Assembly (NCBI GenBank): GCA_001970955.1
Contig: MPUH01000851.1
Coordinates: 1 to 31,883 of the forward strand
Length of the DNA stretch: 31,883 nt
Origin: Stentor coeruleus
Taxonomy: Eukaryota; Ciliophora; Heterotrichea; Heterotrichida; Stentoridae
Direction: 5' to 3'
Numbering within the stretch: the stretch's first letter is position 1; every line of letters begins with the position of its first letter. Shown in pieces: positions 7,733 through 20,900 of this stretch. The position numbers were made by a program, and so were the translations under genes. Below the pieces are notes generated by a model. It had not been told where the DNA came from. It made no database searches and saw nothing but the letters and a program-made list of their open reading frames with translations.

Positions 7733-8893
7733 ATGCAAATAGAGCAAGTAGACGAAAAAAATTGCAAAAGCTGCTCAAAAAAGCTCAATAATCCTTTTTC
7801 ATACTCCCGCTGTGCGGTTTGTAGTAATCCATAATCAGATTATAAGTGCTGTAAAAATTGTTGTCTTCGAGTCAACTATAAGCTTTCTGATAGAATTCTA
7901 ATGAGGAAATACTGCTTCTCATGCTATTTACTAATAGAATTATCAAAATCCGAAGTTATTCCAGAAACTAATCTTGAGCTAGGATTACAAGAAGCGAATC
8001 TTCCATCAGAAAAATCCTTCAATAAAAAATACAAAAATACTCTTGTTATTAACAACTATAACCCCGAAGACGATTATCATATGGGTCGGCGTATCGGAGT
8101 AGGTTCATTTTCTGACGTCTATGAAGTGCATATGAGAACCACACATGAAAAATTTGCTTGCAAGCGAATGCGGCCACTAAACCCTCGTGAACGACAGCTT
8201 TTCCTAAACGAATTCGTGTTAACCAAAATCTCAAGCCACCCAAATATAATCGATTACTATAAAATCTATGACTTTCAAGGAGAAATCTGGCTTATAATGG
8301 AAATCCTTGACTTCACATTGACAAGCATTTTATCTGTAAGCAATCCTTTGCCTTATCCAATATTAAACTATATCTTCTGTGAGATCCTTAAAGCTCTAGA
8401 ATTTATGCATACTCGATTCAGAATTCATAGGGATTTAAAAAGTGATAATATTATGATGGACATTAAAGGTAACGTCAAATTGGTTGATATGGGATTTGCC
8501 GTTCAATTAACTGAAGAGCATCAAGCTAGGATGACTTTAGCTGGGACACCTTGTTGGATAGCTCCAGAAATGATTCTTCGTAACCCTTATGATACTAAGT
8601 TAGATATTTGGTCTTTAGGTGTTGTACTTATTGAGCTTTTAGAAGGTGAACCACCTAATCTTAGGCTAAAGCAATTTGCGATATTTGAAAAAATCAAGAA
8701 TGGTGGGGTCCACCCTGCACACCCTGAAAAAATTCCAGATTCTTATAAAGCAGTCCTTGATAGTTGTCTAAATCTAGACCCTAGTAGGAGGAAATCTGCT
8801 GATGAACTCATGCTAGATCCTGCTTTTCAGAACAAATCAACTAAAGAAGAAGTGGCGAATTATTTTATGAACAGAATGAAAAAAAGTAATTGA
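7733..8893 (+). CDS. FYVE-like zinc finger + STE20/PAK-like protein kinase
   Basis: The longest uninterrupted frame starts at 7901, but the same frame runs upstream to an ATG at 7733 if a 15-nt GT...AG intron (7824-7838) holding the only in-frame stop is removed. The spliced protein is 381 aa. The N-terminus then has eight cysteines spaced C-x2-C-x12-C-x2-C-x4-C-x2-C-x17-C-x2-C (C11 to C59), FYVE-type spacing, with RKYCFSCYLLIEL like the end of FYVE domains. Residues about 111-366 are a kinase: GVGSFSDVY loop, ATP-binding Lys in FACKRM (K139), alpha-C Glu (E155), catalytic HRDLKSDN (D229), DMG in place of DFG (D247), GTPCWIAPE. These point to the STE20/PAK group and an active enzyme. A FYVE-like finger suggests recruitment to phosphoinositide membranes; the usual basic RRHHC core is reduced to YSRCAVC, so lipid binding is uncertain. 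The dynein gene starts 70 bp downstream on the same strand. Confidence 0.85.
7824..7838 (+). other. 15-nt spliceosomal intron
   Basis: GTAATCCATAATCAG starts with GT, ends with AG, contains ATAA near the 3' end where a branch-point A is expected, and holds the only stop codon in the kinase frame. Its removal keeps the frame and restores a conserved cysteine pattern. Introns of exactly 15 nt are known from heterotrich ciliates. It is the only intron clearly required in this window. Confidence 0.85.
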
Positions 8894-8963
8894 TGAGTTT
8901 TCAGTCTTTTATATAAGAAATTTCCCTCTAAATGCTATTCTTAGCAGTTATGGCTATTATAAT

Positions 8964-11900
8964 ATGGACGCAAAAAAGCAGTTAGCTCAGCGCTTATTTT
9001 TCACTCCGGGGACAAATGCAGGGGGCTTGAATAAGTCATTTGCCGGTCGTTCGGAGTTGGCGGACACGAAAAAAACGATAGTGAGCACTTTGGCCCCTAA
9101 AATTGGACAAGTGGTCAAAGTGAAGAAACCTATTCAGCTCGACCCGATTTCTCCTCACATTCGCAACAAAGTCACGCCAGTTAATAGAGAAGGTTCCCCA
9201 ATGAAGAACGAGAGCTTCTCAATACCAAAGGAACCAGCAAGACTCCCGTCAACAAAGGGCGGCCAACCAAGAGAAAAGGAAAAAAAGTCGCACATTCATG
9301 GTGACATAGAATACCCAATCAGTGCAGCACCATCATCAGCTGGTAAAGTGACCTCACCTTTTGCAATTCTCCACATGATTAAGTATGACCCAGACCTCGC
9401 CGAAGATTTCTGGTATTTGAACCGCAAAGAAGACCCTTATGATTTTGAATTTGTTACTTATCAAAAAAGAAACCCTAAACAATACTTGACAATCTCTTCC
9501 CGTGGAGTTACGTATTATACCGATGGTACAACTGAGTTTTTAACTCTTGAAGAGTGGGACCGCGAATACAATCTTTACAAACGCTTGAAGAAAATCAACT
9601 TCTTCAACCAGTATAAAAAATGGAAGAACTTTTCATTATGGAAAAACCTCAGAAGGAGAAATATGATTAAAGACCGTGGGGAATTCCTCAAGTCCCAGTT
9701 GTTTATACTTGATGATACTTTGCGTGAACCGCTTTTAGCTCTACGCACGCAGACATATAGGATTATGAAAGCTGATATCATTGACTTGTCAACAGAAGAT
9801 ATAAGGACTTTGGTGCATTTTAATAAAGACCAGAACGAAAAAAGAGAAAAAATCGCTAAGTTGCTTGAAGAAATTGAAGGGAACATTACAAGCGTGATTT
9901 CAAAAGCTTGCTCTGACTCGATGGAGCAATTCCACAAAGATAACAGAACAACAATTCAAAAGCAGGAATCTGAACAAGAAAATAATCCTGATCCGTTTTT
10001 AATTGGAGATAATACTAATAAACAAATGCCATATACCCAAGAGGCAATTATAAGAACTCATTATGCTCGGCTTACTAAATATATTCGTTTATGTGATTAT
10101 CAAATTATAGATTCAAAGATCTCCTTATCTTTACAAACTACTCAGAAAATCCTTGGAGTTTTCTTAGCCCATGAAGAAGCTCGTATGGCTAGAAGTGGCC
10201 GTAATCGTAAACAATTATCCCCATTACTAAGTATTTCTTGTAGTTTTCAAGGTTTGATAACTGAATTCGACCCATCTAAAGATCTCATCAAACAATCTAT
10301 AGAAGATGCGCTGATTAAAGGAATCACTGTAGTTTGTAATAATGAATTGCTAATCAGTGTGCATGAATTTGAAAAGTACACACAAATGCTGGAAGATTTC
10401 GAAGACAAACAGTTTGAAGAAGATAGTGATTTGATGCAAATGGTCATAAATGATGAACAGATCAGATCTTTAGACACTCAGATTAAAAATGCAGTGGAAG
10501 TTGCTTTTGAAAGAGTTGTGGAGTACTCACAAGTTTTTGTTCCCCAACTGGAAATATATGAAAAAAATGAAAATATGGATATAAACTATTTCAGAACAGC
10601 GGAGCTTGAAGAATTCCGCAAGGCAATTGAGAATTATAAGGACCAAATACAAAATTTTTCTTCAATGAAAGAGACTGAAAATGTAGGGATTTTCCAACTG
10701 AACTCCAAAACTCTTAAAGAAAAACTCAAACCCTCGCCGAAACAATGCTTGAACAGTGTGCAAGGCCTCATGCCACTGCTTTCAATGGAAAGGGCAATGC
10801 AATTACTTCAAGAACTTAATGATGCTAACAAAAGACTTATGATAACCCCAAAATCTGTTGATGAATATATTGAATATAGTAAGTTTTATAAACAAACATC
10901 TTTGCGAATGAATGAATTCAGTCAAAGGTTTAATGATACTAAAGACCTAAATCAAATGATTGAAATTTATGGGATTAAATCTGATGATGGAATTAAACAA
11001 AAATACACTGAATGCTTGCAATCTTTGAGTACATTAAGACAAAGGATTACTACTGCTGGAGAAAGGGATGAAGGCGATAAAATCAAATTCTCCAAAGAAC
11101 TCCGTGATAAAATTGTGACTATCGAAAAACGTGTCAAAGAAGTTAACGAAAAACTCAAGGATGACAAAATCGCAGATAGAGAAGCAGCTCCACACAATGT
11201 TGTGATGTTCCTCAAAGCTATAGGCGATGTAGTAGAAAATGTATTTGCAGAAAGTAAAGCTTGCACTGTTTTTCAAGATGAACTTGAATTGGAACGTACA
11301 AGTTTTGAGTACGTTGGGGAAATGCGAAGAGACTTTAAATTGAAATTCGATATGTGGCTAGCTTTACATGAATGGAGTACAAAAATTGTTACCTGGCATA
11401 CAACCGCTTTTCAGAAAATCGATGTTGAGCAAATTGGTAAAGAAGTTGATAATTATTATAGGATTGCTATGAGAAGTAGAGCTTTAGAAGAACAAGGAAA
11501 TTTTGTCCCTGAAATATTAAGAAATAAAGTTGAAGAATTGAAAAACACTATGCCTGTTGTCGTTGATTTAAGAAGCCCAGCTTTACAACCAAGGCATTGG
11601 GAGCAGATAAAAGAAGTCCTTGAGCGTGATATTGACACGACAGACTCGAATTTTACTTTAAAAACTCTTATTGATATGAAGGTTAATGATAAAAAAGATG
11701 AAATTGCTGATATTGCTTTAAAAGCTAAAAAAGAGCAAGAACTTGAAAGGCAGCTTAATGAGATTGTTAAAACCTGGGACTCAGTTGAATTCCAACTGAA
11801 GGAAGGCAAAGATAAAGAAATCTATACTTTAACGGCTTTGGATGATATAATAACCCTACTTGATGAAACCCAAGTGGCAATTAACAGTATTATGACTAAT

Positions 11901-14900
11901 AGATTTGTTGCTCCCCTTTACGATAAAGTCGAGCCTTGGCAGAAAAAATTTGCCCTTTTCGCAAACACTTTAGACGAGTGGATGAATGTGCAAAAACAAT
12001 GGCTTTATCTAAGAAACATTTTCCTTTCTCCTGATATTATAAAACAGCTCCCGGCTGAGCAGAAAAAATTCGCAGTCATTGATNCCCTTTTCGCAAACAC
12101 TTTAGACGAGTGGATGAATGTGCAAAAACAATGGCTTTATCTAAGAAATATTTTCCTTTCTCCTGATATTATAAAACAGCTCCCGGCTGAGCAGAAAAAA
12201 TTCGCAGTCATTGATACGAATTTCAAAAAACTTATGAAAGGGGTTTCTGAACGTACTCTTGCCTTACCTGCAGCTACTCAGCCTAATTTATACAAAGAAC
12301 TCAAAGACTATAATCTTAAATTAGAACAAATCCAAAAAGCTCTTGAAGACTATTTAGATAAAAAACGAAAACAATTCCCAAGATTCTTCTTTTTATCCAA
12401 TGATGAGCTACTAGAAATCCTCGCACAATCTAAAGTCCCATCAGCAGTACAACCTCATTTACGTAAGATTTTCGAGAATATTTACTTGTTAGATTTCGGC
12501 ACAGAACCACATAGAGGTGATGATATATATGCTATGATCTCAGCAGAAGGTGAAAGAGTACAGCTTTCACGTAATCTTAAAGCTAGAGGTAGTGTTGAAG
12601 AATGGTTGGATTTAGTTGAAGCTGATATGAGAAAAAGTCTTAAAAAAGAAATGAAAGATGGGCATCAAGCTTATGATGATGGAAGCAGACAAGAATGGGT
12701 TATTTCTCATCTAGCTCAAGTTGTATCTTGTGTAGGGAATATCATGTGGACTTTTATGTCAGAAGAAGCTTTGTCTAATAAAGAAGGGGTGCAAGAAGCG
12801 ATAAGTGAATGGTATGATACAATTGTAAGTCAATTAGAAGAACTTACAATCCTTGTTAGGACAGAACTTACAAACATTCAACGAAGATCAATAGTCGCAT
12901 TAGTTACTCAGGATGTGCATAATCGAGATATTATTGAAAATCTTAAAGAAAACGAAGTCAGCAGTATTAATGATTTTAAGTGGCAACAACAACTCAGATA
13001 CTATTTCAATGTAGAAAATGAAGAATGCGTTATTAAACAAGTTACTTCTGTACTAACTTATGGTTATGAATATATGGGAGCTACAACAAGGCTAGTTATT
13101 ACTCCACTTACAGATAGATGCTGGATGACGATTACTGGAGCATTAAATATTAAACTTGGAGCTGCCCCTGCAGGACCAGCTGGAACAGGGAAGACTGAAA
13201 GTGTTAAAGATTTAGCTAAAGCAGTTGGCCAGTATTGTATCGTTTTTAACTGCTCTGAACAAATCACTTTTATGATGATGGAAAAATTGTTTTTAGGCCT
13301 TTGCAACACTGGAGCTTGGAGTTGTCTTGATGAGTTCAATCGTATTGATATTGAAGTGTTGTCAGTCATTGCCCAGCAGCTCAGAACAATCAAAAATGCT
13401 AGATGGGAAAAAAAGACAGAGTTTTATTTAGATGATAAGCATTCAGAAATTGTAGATACTATGGGAGTTTTTATTACTATGAATCCTGGCTATGCTGGAC
13501 GTACTGAACTCCCTGATAACTTAAAGGTTTTGTTTAGACCTATGTCTATGATGGTTCCTGACTATACTTTAATTGCTGAAATTATGCTTTTTGCAGAAGG
13601 GTTTAGTGAGGCTAAGAGACTTTCAGGTAAAATGACTAAACTTTACAAACTTTCTAGTGAACAGTTATCTCAACAAGATCATTATGACTTTGGTATGAGA
13701 GCTGTGAAAAGTGTATTAAACATGGCTGGAGCCCTTAAAAGAAGAGATCCTGACCTTTCAGAAGAAGTTGTTTTAATTCGTGCTATGAGAGACTCAAATG
13801 TTCCTAAATTCCTCAAAGATGACTTAGTGTTATTCTATGCTATAGTCCAAGATTTGTTTCCGGGTGTTGAAGTTCCTTTTGTAGACTATGGCGAATTAGC
13901 AGAATCAATAACAGAAAACATAAAAGAGAAAAAACTACAACCAGAAAAAAGTTTTATAGAAAAAGTCATCCAACTTTTTGAGACTTTTGCAGTACGTTTT
14001 GGGGTTATGATTGTAGGTCCAGCCACTGCAGGGAAAACCACCTGTTACCAGATTCTTGCATCTTCAATGACTCAGTTAAGACATGTAAAGAACTCTAAAA
14101 ATCAAAATTTCCAAGAAGTAGAAATGAAGATCCTTAATCCAAAAGCTATTACTATGGGTGAACTTTATGGAGAATATAATGAAGTGACTCAAGATTGGAA
14201 AGATGGTCTTGCAAGTTCAATTATGAGGGCTTATTCAGAACGTGATGATCTTATTAGACGTTGGGTTGTTTTTGATGGACCTGTAGATGCACTCTGGATT
14301 GAAAATATGAATACTGTCCTTGATGATAATATGATGTTGTGTTTGGCAAATGGTCAGAGAATCAAACTTAAGAATGAAATGAGAATGCTTTTCGAAGTTC
14401 AAGACTTATCTGTAGCTTCACCAGCTACTGTATCTAGATGTGGTATGGTTTATATGAATGTTGATACTGTTGGGTGGAAAGCTTCTATGGAAAGCTGGGT
14501 TGAAAAAAATTTGCTTGACTGGACTCCTGAAGGGAGAACTTATATTGTTCATTTGTTTGAAAAGTATACAGAAAAAGCGCTTGGAGTTGTTAGAAAAGGA
14601 TTGTTTGAACCTATTCCTACTCTTGATATGAGTTTAGTTCTTAGTGCTTGCTCGATGATCAAGTCGCTTACTTTACCTGATGAATGTCCAAGAATGAAAG
14701 ATGATATTGAACAGTTTAAAAAATATGTGGATAAGATTTTTGTCTTCTGTTTTGTTTGGGGGATAGGAGGAGCCTTAGATACAAATAGTACACTAAAACT
14801 CGAAGTAGCACTAACAAGCGACTTCCAAGTAGAATTGCCCCGTGGTTCACTTTTCGACATGTTTGTAAGTCCTGAAAAGGTAGGAGGTGAGTACAAACAA

Positions 14901-17900
14901 TGGGAAAAAATCAAACCAGACTTTCTCTATGACCCTTCAAAATCTTATTTTGACCTTGTGGTCCCAACTCGTGACACTGTTCGTTATTCATTTCTTCTTC
15001 GAACCTGCATAAAAGTAAACAAACCGATTTTTATTACAGGTGGAACAGGTGTTGGTAAAACAGTCATATTAGTTGATTCTCTTTATAACATGAAAGAAAC
15101 AGATAATCTTTTCCCACTTTTCTTAACTTTTTCAGCACAGACTTCATCAATTCAAACACAAAACACAATCATAAATAAACTTGACTCAAAACGAAAAGGT
15201 CTTGTTGGTGGCCCAAGTGGTAAAAAAGTTGCACTTATGATAGATGATGTCAATATGCCTGCTGTAGAAAAATTCGGTGCCCAGCCCCCAATAGAACTTA
15301 TGAGACAATATATTGATTGCGGATATATTTATGATCGATCTAAGCATTTCCCAATAGAAATCCAAAACACAACTATTGTCTGTTGTGCTGCCCCTCCTGA
15401 AGGAGGAAGAAACCCTTTAACTCCAAGGTTTACTAGACATTTTCATATGCTTTGCATCCCTCCAACATCAGAAGAAGCTTTAAACTTAATTTTCAAATCG
15501 ATTCTTGAAGGATTTTTAAAGCCTTTTAAATCTGATGTTCAGTCTGTATCATCTATGATAGTCCAAGCTACTATTTCTATATATTATACTATATCAAAAG
15601 AGCTTTTGCCTACTCCAGCAAAGTCTCATTATACTTTTAATCTAAGAGATGTTTCTAAAGTATTTCAAGGAATTCTCATGACTGATGCTCGATTTATGCT
15701 TAATCCTGATTCGATGATTCGCTTATGGATTCATGAAGCATCAAGAGTCTTTCATGATAGACTGATTAATAATTCAGATAAAAAGTGGTTCACAGAACAA
15801 ATTGGTAAACTTTGTGTCCATGTTTTTCGTAAAGATTGGACTTATGAAGAAATCTACAATGGCAAACCTATACTATTTGGTGACTTTATTAAAGGGGATA
15901 TTGAATCTGAAGATAGATATTATGAAGAGATTGTAGACCATAAAAAACTCAGTGATATTACTTATAGACTATTAGAAGACTATAATTATTCAGGATCAGT
16001 TAGACAAATGAGTCTTGTATTTTTCAATGATGCCTTAGAACACTTGTGTAGAATATGTAGGATACTCAGACAACCTAGAGGTAATGCTATGCTTGTAGGT
16101 GTAGGTGGATGTGGAAAGCAATCACTAACTAGATTAGCTTCTTATATAAGCAATTGTAAATGCTATCAAATTACAGTGAAAAAAACATATACACTTTTAG
16201 ACTTTAGAGAAGACCTTAAAGTTCTTTTTAAACAAACAGGAGGACCTGATGAAATCCCAACAGTTTTTCTTATGAGCGATACACAGATTGTAAAAGAAAG
16301 CTTTTTAGAAGATATTAATAATATTCTCAATTCTGGAGAAGTGCCGAATTTATTTGCAAAAGAAGAGTTGGAAGAAATTGAAAATGACCTTAGACCGATA
16401 GCTGCACAAAATAAGGTTTATGATAATATGTATGGATATTTTGTACAAAGAGTAAGAGAAAACCTTCATGTTGTGTTATGTATGAGCCCTGTTGGAGATC
16501 TTTTAAGAGTGAGAATGAGGATGTTTCCTTCTCTTGTAAACTGTTGCACTATAAACTGGGTGGATCCTTGGCCTGAAGATGCTCTTCTTAGTGTTTCTAA
16601 AAATAAACTTAAAGATCTACCTCTAGAAGACTTAAGCCGAGATGAAGGCAACCGTGTTAAAGACGCAATTTCTGCTTTATGTGTTGAAATTCATATTTCA
16701 GTTCATGATATTTCAGTTGAATTCCAACAGGCACTTAACAGAAAAGTCTATATAACCCCAAAAAGCTATTTAGATATGATAGGTCTTTACTTTAAGATTT
16801 TAGAAGAAAAAACTTTAGAATTAGGTAAAAGCAAAAGCAAATACAAACGTGGTGTAGAAACAATAGAAAAAACTAACGTCGAAGTTGCTAAAATGAAGGA
16901 AGACCTAACAAAACTAAAACCAATTCTCGAACAGAAAAAACAAGAAGCTGATGAGCTTTCTAAAGTAGTTGAGGCTGATACAATTGAAGCTAACAAAGTA
17001 AAAGAAGAAGCTGAATCTGAAGAAAGAGTCGTCAGTGAGCAAGCTTCTGAAGTTCAGAAAGTTCAACAAGATGCTCAGGCTGACCTTGACGAAGCTTTAC
17101 CTATATTAGAAGCTGCACTAAAAGCATTAGATCAAATAAATCCAAGAGATATTGCCGAAATTAGAACTTTTACTGCTCCAGCTGCATTAATCAAATTTAC
17201 CCTTGAAGCTGTTTCTGTTTTACTTAATGAAAAAACCGATTGGGATTCTATAAAGAAAACTTTACAATCAGGGATAATAGATCGTCTTCGTACTTATCCT
17301 AAAGACAACATCCCTAAGCAAATCATGACAAAACTTCGTAAGAAAATGGCAGAAAACCCAGATTTTACTGCAGAAAAAGTTGGAGCTGTGAATGTGGCTT
17401 CAAAAAGCTTATGTTTATGGGTTCATGCAATGGACAAATACTCTAAGGTTTCTGAAGAAGTGGCGCCAAAAAGAGAAAGACTTGATCAAATGAATAAAAT
17501 CCTCGCAGAAGCTATGGGAAGACTTAAAGCTACACAAGCAAGACTGAAAAGGGAGCTTGACAAAGTAGCTGCTTTGGAAGAAAAAAGACAAAAAGTGCTT
17601 GATGAGCGAGATCGGCTAGCAAATGAAGCTAGGACTACAGGAATTAGACTAGAACGTGCTAGTGTGTTGACTGAAAACCTTAAAGATGAGCATGTGAGAT
17701 GGCAACAAAATGTAGAAAAACTCATAACCCAAATGCGTAACGTTGTTGGGGATACTTTTCTATCATCAGCATGCATATCTTATTATGGCCCATTCACTGG
17801 AATGTATAGAAACAAACTTGTTACTGACTGGGTTGCTAAAGCTGGAGAACTAAAAATCCCTGTAAGTGAAAATTTCGATCTACAAGAAGTTATGGGCGAT

Positions 17901-20900
17901 CCAATGACTATTCGTGACTGGAACATAAAAGGACTTCCAGCAGATACTGTTTCAGTAAACAATGGGATTCTTGTAACCAGGTGTGAAAGATGGCCACTTA
18001 TGATTGACCCACAAGAACAGGCTAATAAATGGATTAAAAAACTTGAAGAAAAAGCTGGGATTAAAATTGTCAAACAAACTGATAGGGACTTTGCTAGGAA
18101 TGTTGAAAACTCAATTCGCAATGGCAATTCTTTGTTAGTTGAAGATGTTGGTGAAGTTTTAGATCCAACTCTTGAGCCTATTTTACAGAAAAACCTTATC
18201 GAGCAAGGAGCTGGACGTTATGCTTTACGAGTTGGGGATCAGGATATAGATTATGATAATAATTTCAGATTATTCCTGACAACAAAGCTTTCAAATCCTC
18301 ATTATTTACCAGAAATCAGTATAAAAACTACACTAATCAACTTTACTGTTACAGTTCAAGGTCTTGAAGAACAGTTGCTAGGCGATGTTGTGAAAAAAGA
18401 ACAGCCGAAAATTGAAAAGAAAAAAATCGAGCTGATGATTGCTACGGTAAAAGACCAAAAAAGTCTCAAACAAGCTGAAGATACAATTCTCAGCTCTTTA
18501 AGTGACACTAAAGGTAATATTTTAGACAACCCTGAGATTATAGAAACTCTTAAAAGCTCTAAGAAACTTTCAATAGAAATCAGTGAAAGAATGCTTAGGT
18601 CTGAAGAAGTTAAAAAAGAAGTTGAGTCAGCTTTCTTGCAATATCAAAGCGTGGCTGCTAGAGGGACAATATTATACTTTGTCATTGCTGATTTAGCGCT
18701 TATTGACCCAATGTATCAATATTCTTTAGCATATTTCGCTAGGCTTTTCAATTCAGTTATAGACAATTCTCCTAAATCTTCAGTTGTTGAAGAACGTATT
18801 CAGATATTATTGAATTCTATTACCGAGTTTGTATTTATGAATGTATGTCGTGGGTTATTCAATGCTCACAAACTGATTTTTAGCTTCTTGATTAACTCTC
18901 AGATACTCAGAAGAGAAAATTTAATCAGTGATACTGAATGGGGGTTACTGTTAAAAGGAGTATCAATAATCCCAAATACATTTATTAGAACAATGAATCC
19001 TGAACCTGCTAAAATTAGTGAAAAAACCTGGGACTTTATTAATTACTTGCAAAACATAAGCCCTGTGTTTAATAAACCCCTTCTCGGCCCTGAGATAGCG
19101 AAAAACTTACATCAGTGGATGGCATGGGCGACTAGTAAAGAACCAGAATCTACACCTTTACCTGAACCATATGACCAGTATTCTATGTTCCATCAACTTC
19201 TTCTTATAAAAGCTTTTAGAGAAGAAAAAGTTATATACAAAATCATCAAGTATGTAGAATATCATCTTGGTAGAAAATATGTTGAAGTACCACCTATGGT
19301 CATGGAAGAAGTATATGCTGATACTAACTGTAGAGGGCCTATAATATTTATATTAAGTCAAGGTGCTGACCCTATGGCAATGATTGTCCGTTTAGCTGAA
19401 ATTATGAATTTTACTGAAAGACTTGAAATCTTATCTTTAGGTAAAGGTCAAGGAGATAGAGCTAAAAAACTTATTGAGGCTTGTTGTAAGAGTGGAAAAT
19501 GGGTTGTTTTACAAAATTGTCATTTGGCTAAGTCTTGGATGCCAGATCTTGAGTCTTTAGTTGAGAATTTTGATGATCCCAGATCGAATATCCATGAAGA
19601 TTTTCGACTTATGCTAACCTCCATGCCTTGCGATTACTTCCCAGTTCCTGTTTTACAGAATGGGACTAAGCTAACAAACGAGCCTCCTAAAGGTATACGA
19701 GCTAATCTTTTACGTTCCCTTAATGCAATTACTGAAGAAGAGTTCAATACATGTGAAAAAGTTGATGAGTGGAAAAAATTACTAGTATCGACTTGCTACT
19801 TCCATGCTGTGATCCAAGAAAGAAGGAAATTTGGTCCTCTTGGGTGGAATATAAGATATGAATTCAATGAGTCTGACTTAGAAACTTCTGTTATTATGCT
19901 TAAAAACTTCCTTAATACAACCGAAGAAGCTATTCCATGGGATGCTATGCGATTTATGATTGGTGAAATCAACTATGGAGGTCGTGTCACTGACGATTGG
20001 GATAGACGATGTTTAATGAGTATTTTAAGTATATTTGTGGTCCCAGTTGTACTTAAAGAAGACTATAAATTCTCTGTTTCAGGCATTTACTACGTTCCTA
20101 AACCTGGACCTATGGCTGACTTTAAAGCTTATGTAGACAAATTGCCTTTAGCTGATCCTCCTGAGATTTTTGGTATGCATGACAATGCTAATATTAATTT
20201 CCAAATGCAAGAATCTCAGCTTATTCTTGGGACAACCTTATCAATACAACCTAGAGATGCTGGGAAAAGCTCTTCAGGCAAAGGCCCAGATGAAGTTGTT
20301 GATGAACTGGCTGCAAACATTTTTGATGGTCTACCAGCAGTTATGCTAAAATCCGAAGCTGCACCAGGAACTTTTGCTAGAGACAAAAATGGACTTATGG
20401 ACTCACTTGCAACTTTCTTAGGACAAGAAATATACAGGTTTAATCGTCTGTTAAATACAATTAGAAGAACTCTTGAAGACTTAAGAAAAGCTATAAAAGG
20501 TATTGTGGTTATGTCAAACGAGCTTGATAAAATGTATACATCAATGCTTAATAATCAAGTCCCTGAAAATTGGGCTAGAGTCGCTTATCCTTCTTTAAAA
20601 CCCTTAGGGTCTTGGGTCCATGATATGAAAGAAAGAGTTGCATTTATTAGAAAATGGTTAAGTGTAGCTAAACCAGATGCTTATTGGCTAAGTGCATTTT
20701 TCTTTCCACAAGGTTTCCTCACAGCAGTTCTTCAGAGTTTTTCTCGTAAATATCAGATCGCTATTGATATTTTGAACTTTTCTTTTGACTTCCAACCTTT
20801 TAACACTATAGATCAAATTCAAGAAGTCTCTGAAGATGGATGCTATGTTTATGGCTTGTATATGGAAGGATGTAGATGGGATCTTGAAGCTATGCAACTA

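Noticed and set aside
11953..12215. Genuine internal tandem repeat in the dynein tail
   Set aside because: The copies are separated by an N, are nearly identical at DNA level, and the same signature occurs at 2705-2847; an assembly artefact is far more likely.
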